DNA of 31,015 bases, from contig JANMEL010000124.1 of NCBI GenBank assembly GCA_031376885.1, positions 1-31,015 of the forward strand, in the 5' to 3' direction. Each line of letters starts with the position of its first letter. Position 1 is the stretch's first letter. This DNA comes from Chamaesiphon sp031376885 (GTDB taxonomy: Bacteria; Cyanobacteriota; Cyanobacteriia; Cyanobacteriales; Chamaesiphonaceae). This document shows positions 15,114 through 22,193 of this stretch, piece after piece. The translations under genes were made by a program, and so were the position numbers. The notes beneath the pieces were generated by a model. That model ran no database searches and had not been told where the DNA came from. It worked only from the letters and a program-made list of their open reading frames with translations.

Positions 15114-16382
15114 ATGGAAATTGCAGTAATTGGTGGTGGCGCGAGTGGGATGGTATCAGCTTATTTACTCGACAAACAAGGGCATGATGTCACCGTATTT
15201 GAACGACAACCGATGTTGGGCGGACATATTCGGACATTGAATAAAAACGTGAAACCGGATCGATCGGATTGTACCGAAATTCTTGAAGGTGGCGTGCTGG
15301 AATTTCCAACTGCATTTACAGATTTTATCGCGTTGATGAAAGAATTGGATGTGGAACTAGAGCCTGTAAGTGTTGGTTCAGGCATGTTTTTTAATCATGG
15401 CGATCGATTTTTATCATCCGTCATTACCGATAACAACTTTTCAGGTATTCACCGTCTCATCGAACATTTACGCTTCGATACTCTTTATGCACGTTCTGCT
15501 AGCTTGTGGTTGAGAATCCAACTTGCTAATCTGCAAAATCTAGCAGATATTCCCCTATCTGCATATCTCAAAAGTTCGAGTATTCGCGATACCTGGCTGA
15601 AATTGCTAGTGATGTATAGTTACTCGATTCCGTTTGAATTAATTGATGATTTTCCAGCAGAATTAGCGATTCCAACTTTACGTGCTTATATTGCGACTAA
15701 TTGGGTTCGGGTGAAAGGTGGCGTGTATACTTATATCGAAAAAATCTTAGCGCGATTTAAGGGCGAGATTGTACTTGGGGTCGAGATCGATCGAATGATT
15801 AGAAGTATAGATGGTGTCAAAATTATGCTATCTACAGGTAAAATTCATGAGTTCGATCGAGTTGTATTTGCCACACCTCCAGATCGAGTACTGGCACTAT
15901 TAGGCGATCCAACTACTACCGAAATCAAAAGATTTTCTGATTGGAAAGCTAATCACATCACTAGCATAGTTCACCAGGACGCTTTGATGTACGATCGCTT
16001 TGGCATTCATAAACCCTCAGAATTTGATTTCTTTCAAACAGATACTCGCTGGGGCTATAACGGCTATCTAAATCAGCTTTGTGACATCTCATCGCCACCG
16101 CATTATTTCTTATCATTCCAACTAGAAGAATTAATTGCACCAGAGCAAATTATTCACACTCAAGCACATCACACTCCGATGTACACGACTGAATCCTTCC
16201 GCTACCGCGATGAAGTGGTTGCCACCAATGGCGAAAATCACACCTATCATGCGGGAGCCTATCTTGGTGATGGTTTGCATGGTGGAGCGATTACCTCTGC
16301 TGTCAGAGTCGCCAAATTAATTGGCGTGAGTCAAGATATTTCCTCAGTCGAAAGCAAACGGGAGCAGATTTCATTTACATAG
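15114..16382 (+). CDS. FAD/NAD(P)-binding amine-oxidase-like oxidoreductase (COG2907-like)
   Basis: The 422-aa protein begins with a textbook dinucleotide fold (MEIAVIGGGASGMVSAYLL) and FERQPMLGGHIRTL. It ends with AGAYLGDGLHGGAITSAVRVAKL, the C-terminal FAD-contact region of amine-oxidase-like flavoproteins. The closest family I recognise is the predicted NAD/FAD-binding COG2907 group, often near cyclopropane fatty acid genes in other bacteria; no such gene is present here. GGAGTA about 8 nt before the ATG is a reasonable ribosome binding site. It probably works with the preceding FAD enzyme. Confidence 0.83.
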   Translation: MEIAVIGGGASGMVSAYLLDKQGHDVTVFERQPMLGGHIRTLNKNVKPDRSDCTEILEGGVLEFPTAFTDFIALMKELDVELEPVSVGSGMFFNHGDRFLSSVITDNNFSGIHRLIEHLRFDTLYARSASLWLRIQLANLQNLADIPLSAYLKSSSIRDTWLKLLVMYSYSIPFELIDDFPAELAIPTLRAYIATNWVRVKGGVYTYIEKILARFKGEIVLGVEIDRMIRSIDGVKIMLSTGKIHEFDRVVFATPPDRVLALLGDPTTTEIKRFSDWKANHITSIVHQDALMYDRFGIHKPSEFDFFQTDTRWGYNGYLNQLCDISSPPHYFLSFQLEELIAPEQIIHTQAHHTPMYTTESFRYRDEVVATNGENHTYHAGAYLGDGLHGGAITSAVRVAKLIGVSQDISSVESKREQISFT

Positions 16383-16509
16383 ATCGGATCTATTCAACTA
16401 TGCAATGCTTTCCTCATAAAATCCTCACAATCTTAGCTTAGGATCGAAGTAGATCGATCGGCATTGCAAAATAGATAATTATTACAATGCAACTCATTGG
16501 AGAACTGTG

Positions 16510-16617
16510 ATGTCAAAAGAGAAAAAAACTAAAAAAGAAGTCAAAAAGCCCAAAGCACCAACGGATGAAACCAAGAAGGAAAAGAAAGATCCCAAGCGGT
16601 ATGACTCCAAGCCATGA
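16510..16617 (+). CDS. 35-aa lysine-rich basic peptide
   Basis: ATG at 16510, TGA at 16615-16617. The product (MSKEKKTKKEVKKPKAPTDE and onward) is almost half lysine, ends KDPKRYDSKP and has no hydrophobic segment. A GGAG Shine-Dalgarno at 16499-16502 is correctly spaced, and this is the main support for translation. Possible roles include nucleic-acid or ribosome association, but nothing in the sequence proves one. Confidence 0.5.
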   Translation: MSKEKKTKKEVKKPKAPTDETKKEKKDPKRYDSKP

Positions 16618-16722
16618 AATCTAACCAAAATCCACAAAGGCAAACAGCGACTCCCGCCTGCTGAATATTAATGTTTTATAGTCAGGATGAGAATTAAAAA
16701 ACTATTTTTCACGAAAATTTTT

Positions 16723-16911
16723 ATGCAGAATAAAATTGAACTAACTAAGTCTGTTCCCCAAGAGCGATGGGGCGAATTCTTTGACCAGTTTGTCGATGCA
16801 CCTACTGAAATCTTCACCGGACAGAGTGAAAGCGGACGAATGTTAGCGGTGTGGATTAATGACGCTGCTGGGACAAAAACATTAGTTAAGTTACAACCAG
16901 TAGAATCATAG
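16723..16911 (+). CDS. Small hypothetical protein (DUF5335-like)
   Basis: From the ATG at 16723 the product is 62 aa: MQNKIELTKSVPQERWGEFF then DQFVDAPTEIFTGQSESGRM. An upstream in-frame ATG at 16687 would add 12 basic and hydrophobic residues that look less like coding sequence. The pattern of a short strand, then (V)P..RW..FF..F, resembles DUF5335 proteins. Function unknown. It precedes the zinc alcohol dehydrogenase on the same strand by about 110 nt. Confidence 0.6.
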   Translation: MQNKIELTKSVPQERWGEFFDQFVDAPTEIFTGQSESGRMLAVWINDAAGTKTLVKLQPVES

Positions 16912-17024
16912 CCATATGTGCGGCTGGCTCTAGACATAGCGTAAAACTCGATCGAATCCCTGACTTCTTTGTCAAGTCGGCGATCGTCAAAAGCGAACAA
17001 ACCACAAATTTGGAATATACACTA

Positions 17025-18074
17025 ATGAAGACTAACGCCTATGCAGCTCAAACCGCTACGACTCCACTCGCACCATTCAATATTCAACGTCGCGATGTCG
17101 GGCACAATGATGTTCAGATCGACATTCTCTATTGCGGCGTGTGCCATTCGGACTTGCATACCGTCCGCAGTGAATGGCAGGGTACCACTTATCCCTGCGT
17201 ACCCGGACATGAAATCGTCGGACGTGTCGTAAAAGTTGGCAAAGATGTCCACAAATTTAAAGAAGGCGATCCCGTTGGGGTGGGTTGTATGGTCGATTCC
17301 TGCCGCACCTGTGCCAACTGCAAAGACGATTTAGAACAATTCTGCCCAGACACAGTATTTACCTACAACTCTCCCGACACACATTCTGGCGGCATTACCT
17401 ACGGGGGCTACTCCGAGAGCATCGTCGTCGATAAAGCATTTGTGTTTACAATTCCCAAGCATTTGGATCTTGCCGCCACCGCTCCACTGCTTTGTGCTGG
17501 AATTACCACTTATTCTCCATTGCGCCACAACAATGTCAGTAAAGGCCAAAAAGTTGGTGTTGTCGGACTCGGTGGATTAGGTCATATGGGGGTGAAATTA
17601 GCCAAGGCTCTCGGAGCACATGTGATTGTCTTCACTACTTCGGCGAATAAAGTCGAAGATGCACTGCGGCTAGGTGCCGATGAAGTCGTCAATTCCAATC
17701 ATGCAGACGAGATGAAAAAACACCTCAATAGTTTCCACTTCATTCTCGATACCGTGTCCGCGCAACATGACATCAATGCTTACTTGCTGTTATTAGGGCG
17801 CGATGGCAACCTCACCCAAGTCGGCGTACCGCCCAAACCGCTTGCTCTAAACGTCAGTAGTCTCATCTATGGTCGCCGCAGTCTCAGCGGCTCCCTCATT
17901 GGCGGCATCAAAGAAACTCAGGAGATGCTGGATTTCTGCGGCAAGCATAACATCACCGCCGACATCGAACTGATCCCGATCCAGAACATCAATGAAGCTT
18001 ACGATCGATTGGTCAAAAGCGACGTAAAATACCGCTTCGTCATCGATATGGCATCGTTAACACCTAAAACTTAG
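17025..18074 (+). CDS. Zinc-dependent NAD(P) alcohol dehydrogenase, YahK/cinnamyl-ADH type
   Basis: Medium-chain dehydrogenase that interconverts aldehydes and primary alcohols, usually with NADPH in this subfamily. Catalytic zinc ligands are C40 (GVCHSD) and H62-E63 (GHEIVG). Structural cysteines are C93, C96, C99 and C107. The cofactor motif is GVVGLGGLGHMGVKLAKALG. The ATG at 17025 (MKTNAYAAQ) is the family-typical start; an in-frame TTG at 17010 would add five residues. The gene is followed by a strong hairpin (18134-18164) between it and the convergent HAD gene. It is distinct from the FDH-like enzyme at 2890. Confidence 0.92.
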   Translation: MKTNAYAAQTATTPLAPFNIQRRDVGHNDVQIDILYCGVCHSDLHTVRSEWQGTTYPCVPGHEIVGRVVKVGKDVHKFKEGDPVGVGCMVDSCRTCANCKDDLEQFCPDTVFTYNSPDTHSGGITYGGYSESIVVDKAFVFTIPKHLDLAATAPLLCAGITTYSPLRHNNVSKGQKVGVVGLGGLGHMGVKLAKALGAHVIVFTTSANKVEDALRLGADEVVNSNHADEMKKHLNSFHFILDTVSAQHDINAYLLLLGRDGNLTQVGVPPKPLALNVSSLIYGRRSLSGSLIGGIKETQEMLDFCGKHNITADIELIPIQNINEAYDRLVKSDVKYRFVIDMASLTPKT

Positions 18075-18133
18075 CTAATTATATTGGGAACGGCTAAATA
18101 CTGGACTTTTCAGATTGAGAAGCACGGGGGACA

Positions 18134-18164
18134 GATCCCCGACTTCTCGGAGAAGTCGGGGATC
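18134..18164. terminator. Perfect 14-bp hairpin between convergent genes
   Basis: GATCCCCGACTTCT and AGAAGTCGGGGATC pair perfectly around a CGG loop, 60 nt after the dehydrogenase stop and 159 nt from the end of the HAD gene. There is no U-run, so intrinsic termination is uncertain. The same core is seen at 4471-4502, so this is also a dispersed repeat. Outer arms ACTGGACTTTTC (near 18101) and AGAAGTCCAGT (near 18178) form a second inverted repeat around it. Confidence 0.5.
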
Positions 18165-18322
18165 TTGCGTAATTCTAAGAAGTCCAGTTTTTAAGCATTC
18201 TTAGTATAGCTCTTGACAGCTCACACCAGAATGACTAACTAGTGCGAGCAAGATCTGAGCTACCCAGTCTCCAATTTTGAGGATTGAGTAGCCGACGATC
18301 GAACCGTCGGATCTATCATAGT

Positions 18323-19162
18323 CTAGGCATTGAGAATAAATTTCTCGATCGCCGCAGCAACACCATCATCTGAGACACTAGGTGCTACCCAGTCGGCGAA
18401 AGACTGTACCTCGGTGGGAGCGTTACCCATCGCGACACCGATTCCCGCATAGGCGAGCATTTCCACATCGTTATAATTGTCACCGATCGCCAGGACATTT
18501 GCGGCAGTGATGCCGAGTAGCTCTTTGGCGATATAATCGATCGCACTGCCTTTATTTACACCAGCACTAGTAGCTTCGAGAAATATCGGTGCAGAGGTAG
18601 TCAGATGTACATCGTCTTGATGATAGCGTTGGCGGAGATCGAGGAGCAAGCTATTAATCAAGTCTACATCTTCGCACATGGCGAGAACTTTAGTTGGTCG
18701 ATCGGTCAGGGCGGTGCGAAGATCTCCCACAGGATAGGCGGGAATGCCACTGCGTCCGACGTATAATTCGGTATCGGGATTGAGATCGCGAACGTAGAGA
18801 TTGTCATCGCGATAGACGTGGATGGATAACTTATCAATTAGATGGGGTTGCTCTAGATAATCGAGTAATTCGCGAGCAATTTCCACAGATACGGGGAGAT
18901 GACGGTGGATTTTGGCTGTAGCTGGATCTTGAATCCAAGCACCCTGATAAGCTAGGAGGGGAAAATCCGCACCGATTTCGTGATGGAATCGCAATGCTGA
19001 TTTGTACATCCTACCAGTGGCAATACCGACGCGCACCCCTTGAGCTTGGGCTGCTTGAATCGCCTGTTTGACTCGCGTACTTACGCCATTGGAGTCTCCC
19101 GCGAGGGTACCATCGATGTCTAGAATTAGCAGTTTGATTTCAGCAGTGTTTGGTAATGACAT
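18323..19162 (-). CDS. HAD-superfamily hydrolase, Cof type (subfamily IIB)
   Basis: A phosphatase of small phosphorylated metabolites. From the chosen ATG (MSLPNTAEIKLLILDIDGTL) the nucleophile motif is D15-x-D17-G-T, motif II is ATGR, and motif IV is GDNYNDVEML near residue 235 with MGNAP after it. A Cof-type cap sits between them. Length 279 aa is standard. An upstream in-frame start at 19195 would add 11 residues (MGGCGIYPSPS) that are not family-like, so it was rejected. Substrate unknown. Confidence 0.9.
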   Translation of the reverse strand: MSLPNTAEIKLLILDIDGTLAGDSNGVSTRVKQAIQAAQAQGVRVGIATGRMYKSALRFHHEIGADFPLLAYQGAWIQDPATAKIHRHLPVSVEIARELLDYLEQPHLIDKLSIHVYRDDNLYVRDLNPDTELYVGRSGIPAYPVGDLRTALTDRPTKVLAMCEDVDLINSLLLDLRQRYHQDDVHLTTSAPIFLEATSAGVNKGSAIDYIAKELLGITAANVLAIGDNYNDVEMLAYAGIGVAMGNAPTEVQSFADWVAPSVSDDGVAAAIEKFILNA

Positions 19163-19286
19163 AGATGGTGAAGGGTAAATTCCGCAGCCACCCATAGACT
19201 ACCATAGGTTGGGATGCTTTCTAAGCGGATCTGCACCAAGCAGGGCAGCGGCGGGTGAAGCGGATAGTTGCAGATTGGAGAGTCTA

Positions 19287-19628
19287 GTGAAATTAAAATT
19301 TTATGGCGAAGAATTTCCATTTGAATTTATAGAGCATAGCGATTGCTCCATAACGTGCCTCTTAGTCCATACTGATGAGACTGAAGAGAAATTTTCTGAG
19401 CTTCTTGAAGCCGAAGCCGTTCGAGAAGAAGAAGATGGTTCATGGTATTTAGATGAAAATGGAGAAAGGCTGGAATCTGAAGAGCTATTTGCGGCATCTC
19501 CATGGAGCTTGGAAGGTCACTACGGAGAGATAAAATTATTAAGTCGAGTACAAAGAGCGAACGGTGAGATTTATTTCAATACTCCTGACGGGTATGGTGG
19601 TGAATCATTCAGATGGTTGAGAGCCTAG
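19287..19628 (+). CDS. Acidic hypothetical protein
   Basis: The frame is open from 19209, but the part before 19287 lies opposite the leader of the HAD gene and looks non-coding. GTG at 19287 has a GGAG Shine-Dalgarno (19277-19280) six bases upstream, giving a 113-aa protein starting VKLKFYGEEFPFEFIEHSDC. It is rich in Glu and Asp with no membrane segment, and ends with GEIYFNTPDGYGGESFRWLR. I do not recognise the family. Confidence 0.6.
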   Translation: MKLKFYGEEFPFEFIEHSDCSITCLLVHTDETEEKFSELLEAEAVREEEDGSWYLDENGERLESEELFAASPWSLEGHYGEIKLLSRVQRANGEIYFNTPDGYGGESFRWLRA

Positions 19629-19736
19629 TGGTGAGAACTGATAATCTTGTCATTGGGTTGCCGCATAACAACTCCTTTAATGCTCATTCCTCTGAGCTAA
19701 AATGAAGAGGTTCTGAGTCGCAGAGAGGTTAAGCCG

Positions 19737-20012
19737 ATGGCAGTACGACAACCACGATATAGCAAGGAAGAATTCGCCCAGCGTGGTAATGAGATTTATG
19801 AAAATCAGGTGCGCGCCCAAGTTGAGGAAGGCAATCACGGCAAGATTGTGGCGATAGACATTGAGACTGGAGCGTTTGAGGTCAATAATACTCCGATGGT
19901 GGCAGTCGATCGGCTTTACGAGCGATATCCTGATGCCCAGCCTTGGGTCATTCGGATCGGTCATCGAGCAGTCTTCCGTATGGGTAGCCGTAGTCTGAGG
20001 AAGCCCGTATGA
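19737..20012 (+). CDS. Antitoxin-like small protein (partner of clan AA protease family)
   Basis: 91 aa: RYSKEEFAQRGNEIYENQVR then a compact beta-rich region (GKIVAIDIETGAFEVNN and AVFRMGSRS). Homologues in cyanobacteria usually sit directly upstream of a clan AA aspartic protease (family knowledge). Here the stop codon overlaps an ATGA start at 20009, and the protease frame stops after 33 codons. The gene itself looks complete. Calling it an antitoxin is an inference from genomic habit, not from demonstrated activity. Confidence 0.7.
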   Translation: MAVRQPRYSKEEFAQRGNEIYENQVRAQVEEGNHGKIVAIDIETGAFEVNNTPMVAVDRLYERYPDAQPWVIRIGHRAVFRMGSRSLRKPV

Positions 20013-20110
20013 TGTTCGGTGTGGTCAATGATAACTGTGAAGCCATCATCAAAGTTGCGCTCGGTTGGGATCGTAGTAGTGAGCCGCTGCATAATGAACA
20101 TCTGCGGTGA
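20009..20110 (+). pseudogene. Truncated clan AA aspartic protease-like fragment
   Basis: MMFGVVNDNCEAIIKVALG is the usual N-terminal strand of the small clan AA (retropepsin-like) proteases that follow the preceding gene family. The frame ends at TGA 20108-20110 and the expected DTGF catalytic motif is absent from all frames up to the convergent GNAT gene. The remnant overlaps the upstream gene by 4 nt (ATGA), so it looks like the start of a formerly two-gene operon whose second gene was replaced or deleted. Confidence 0.55.
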
Positions 20111-20163
20111 GCCAAACAACATGTCGCTCCAGATCGATCGAACCTTGTAGGCAATTCGGGTTG

Positions 20164-20763
20164 TTATAGGGATATCGCGGGTGGTTGTTCAACTAAACCC
20201 AGATCGGCAGGGAGAGCAACATAAATTAAATGATCCACCCATTGCTCATTTTCATAGTAAAAGCCGCGACGAATACACTCTTTTTGCAAGCCAACACTTT
20301 GAGCAAGAGCTATAGAAAGATGATTGTCAATATTAATAGCAGCTTCGATCCGATGATACCCGAAATGATTAAATCCGCTCATCAACACTGCGCTTACTGC
20401 TTCTTTCCCAAAACCCTGTTTCCAATATTGATTATGGATGCTGTAGCCTAAATTAGCCCACTGTTTCTCTTCACGCTGAATCGTTGATAGATCGACATTG
20501 CCGAGGTGTTGGTTTGTTTGCTTGGAGAAGACCCCAAAGATATAAGCATAATCCCTAGATGCTTGTTCCTGATGGCGTTCGCACAAACTTGAAAACCAAG
20601 CTCGATCGCAACCTTCTAAACTAATCTGCCCCTCATCATATTGAGATTGCTGTGGCAATCGCTCTGAAAAACCAGCATACCAAGCTTCATAGTCACTAGG
20701 TTTTTGAGGTCGAAGGATCAGGCGTTCAGTCTCAATTGTTATTGGCCAAGATATTTGATTCAT
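20164..20763 (-). CDS. GNAT-family N-acetyltransferase (RimJ/RimL type)
   Basis: Transfers acetyl from acetyl-CoA to an amine, possibly a protein N-terminus or a small molecule. ETERLILRPQKPSDYEAWY is the family's N-terminal signature. The acetyl-CoA pyrophosphate loop region is QYWKQGFGKEAVSAVL (normally Q/RxxGxG/A), followed by HRIEAAINIDNHLSIALAQSVG, typical of RimJ/RimL enzymes. ATG at 20763 (MNQISWPI) is preferred over 20772. Length 199 aa is normal. It converges on the truncated protease remnant. Confidence 0.88.
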   Translation of the reverse strand: MNQISWPITIETERLILRPQKPSDYEAWYAGFSERLPQQSQYDEGQISLEGCDRAWFSSLCERHQEQASRDYAYIFGVFSKQTNQHLGNVDLSTIQREEKQWANLGYSIHNQYWKQGFGKEAVSAVLMSGFNHFGYHRIEAAINIDNHLSIALAQSVGLQKECIRRGFYYENEQWVDHLIYVALPADLGLVEQPPAISL

Positions 20764-20804
20764 TGCAAGCATTTATCAGCAGAAAAGATGTTAAGGTAAT
20801 AAAA

Positions 20805-21911
20805 CTAGTTGGAAGTTATCAAAGATTCCCAAGTCGCGATCGATTCTCGAAGTGATTTTGGTAGACTCTGCTTTTCTAAATCGATAAACTGTGTCGCTGT
20901 AGCTTGGCTTTGATAGGTCGTTGTGGGGTAGTCAGCAAGTGCCGCACTGGTGAGGTAGGTTAAACCATTTAAGTTCGGGAATTGACGATTTGCCAATGTT
21001 TTTTGAAAAGCATTCAGTCGAGCGATCGACAATGTTTTAATTACCACTGGTGCAAATCTGGCAGTGGGTGAAGATTGATAGCGGGTAATTTTGCCGTCTT
21101 GAGTTAGGACAATCCTCATCATTCTACCTGTCATATCGCCCGATACACTACTGCTGAAAACTTCATTAGCAGCAAGTGGTGAAATCGTACCAAATGTGTC
21201 AAACGAAACGTTAATTTTTCGCTTCGCACCGCTGGCGGTTTGATTTTGAACTATCTTTTCGGCATTCTGAGTGAGATGATAAATATAGCTACGATTATCG
21301 TTCCGATAGGCTTCGCCAACGGGACTAGTAACGATTGCTTGCCAGCCTTGAATCGCAATTTTAGTACAGGCTTGATTAGGGCGATAGATCCCCAGACAAC
21401 CATCATAGGTTTTGGCTCTAACTTCGGTAATGCGGAGTTTTCCAGACTGGGTATTAGTTTCCCTTGCCACCTGTCGAATCAGCTTGCTGGCGACAGGTTG
21501 AGGTAGAAAGCTCCGCTCTGGATTTTCGAGACGGAGAGTTTGACCTGTGCGATCGGTACGATAATACCAGGTTTGAAGCTTGTCGCTCACCTCAATTCGC
21601 CAACCTGTGACGATCGCCATCGAGCAAATTTCCCCACCTTGTGGCAATCCCAAACAACCATCCGGCCAATTTTGCTCTGACACACTCACCACGCCAATCT
21701 GAGCCACTCCAAACTGCTTTTTCACTGCTTGACGAATCGACTGAATTACCGCAGGCGCAGGAGCCTGTTTTGTCGCGCTGGGGCGGTTCGTTGGTTGGCT
21801 CAGGGCGGGGATATTGGCGGTGCTGGCGATCGCACTACCGATCGACAAACTCGCACATATCACACTCAGCCACAGTCTAGACTTTGAACGCTGAAATCGA
21901 GCTGAATACAT
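20805..21911 (-). CDS. Exported hypothetical protein with two GCLG...C repeats
   Basis: From ATG 21911 the protein (368 aa) starts with a basic N-region and hydrophobic core (MYSARFQRSKSRLWLSVICA) typical of a signal peptide, then a Pro/Ala-rich linker. Two copies of a module follow: NWPDGCLGLPQGGEICSMAI..GWRIEVSD and TYDGCLGIYRPNQACTKIAI..GWQAIVTS, each with two cysteines that could form a disulfide. The C-terminal half (about 230-368) has no motif I recognise. The frame extends upstream to a GTG at 21956, but that would bury the signal peptide. It is probably periplasmic; function unknown. Confidence 0.72.
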   Translation of the reverse strand: MYSARFQRSKSRLWLSVICASLSIGSAIASTANIPALSQPTNRPSATKQAPAPAVIQSIRQAVKKQFGVAQIGVVSVSEQNWPDGCLGLPQGGEICSMAIVTGWRIEVSDKLQTWYYRTDRTGQTLRLENPERSFLPQPVASKLIRQVARETNTQSGKLRITEVRAKTYDGCLGIYRPNQACTKIAIQGWQAIVTSPVGEAYRNDNRSYIYHLTQNAEKIVQNQTASGAKRKINVSFDTFGTISPLAANEVFSSSVSGDMTGRMMRIVLTQDGKITRYQSSPTARFAPVVIKTLSIARLNAFQKTLANRQFPNLNGLTYLTSAALADYPTTTYQSQATATQFIDLEKQSLPKSLRESIATWESLITSN

Positions 21912-21975
21912 ATCTTTCACCACAGGAGTTTCGAGGTTGGGCGGCGGACGATCCACCTATAGTTACTCTGACACT

Positions 21976-22005
21976 CGTTGGCGTAGCCTCTCCTTTGGAG
22001 AATCG
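21976..22005 (+). repeat. 30-nt small dispersed repeat
   Basis: CGTTGGCGTAGCCTCTC, CTTT, then GGAGAATCG; the CTCTCC / GGAGA arms pair. It lies in the divergent region between the exported protein and the PtuA-like gene. Confidence 0.8.
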
Positions 22006-22083
22006 ATGATAAGAGTTTCCGGTTGTGGAGTAGTGCTAAAATTTAAACTGGCATCTAAAAAATCCTCAGATCGCAAACAAAAG

Positions 22084-22184
22084 AGCGAAAAGTGCGGTCT
22101 TGGGGTTTCCCCGTCTTGTCGTTTTTTTATTCGGGGGGAACCCCCGAATAAAAACGCCGCAAGTGGAGCACCTTTTCAAGAGAG
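22084..22184 (+). repeat. 53-nt dispersed repeat interrupted by a 48-nt hairpin
   Basis: 22084-22112 (AGCGAAAAGTGCGGTCTTGG and GGTTTCCCC) plus 22161-22184 (AAGTGGAGCACCTTTTCAAG and AGAG) together equal the reverse complement of 4346-4398 with a few substitutions. The interruption is the 48-nt hairpin at 22113-22160. The end of this repeat also supplies the AGAGGA ribosome binding site of the PtuA-like gene. Confidence 0.82.
22113..22160 (-). repeat. 48-nt hairpin insertion element, copy 2
   Basis: GTCTTGTCGTTTTTTTATTC, then GGGGGGAACCCCC, then GAATAAAAACGCCGC. It is the reverse-complement counterpart of 2691-2738 with identical length. Compensating changes at the stem (T:A replaced by G:C pairs next to GGGG) keep the hairpin, which argues for selection on structure. 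Confidence 0.85.
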
Positions 22185-22193
22185 GACTATTGC

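Noticed and set aside
19651..20163. CCGCATAACAAC and a later GCGGTGAGCCAAACAAC resemble parts of an integron attC site
   Set aside because: I could not match the paired core boxes or find an integrase; single fragments are too short to support it.
20013..22193. Possible retron reverse transcriptase or msr-msd RNA upstream of the PtuAB pair
   Set aside because: No reverse transcriptase motif in any nearby frame; the upstream DNA consists of an acetyltransferase, an exported protein and repeats.
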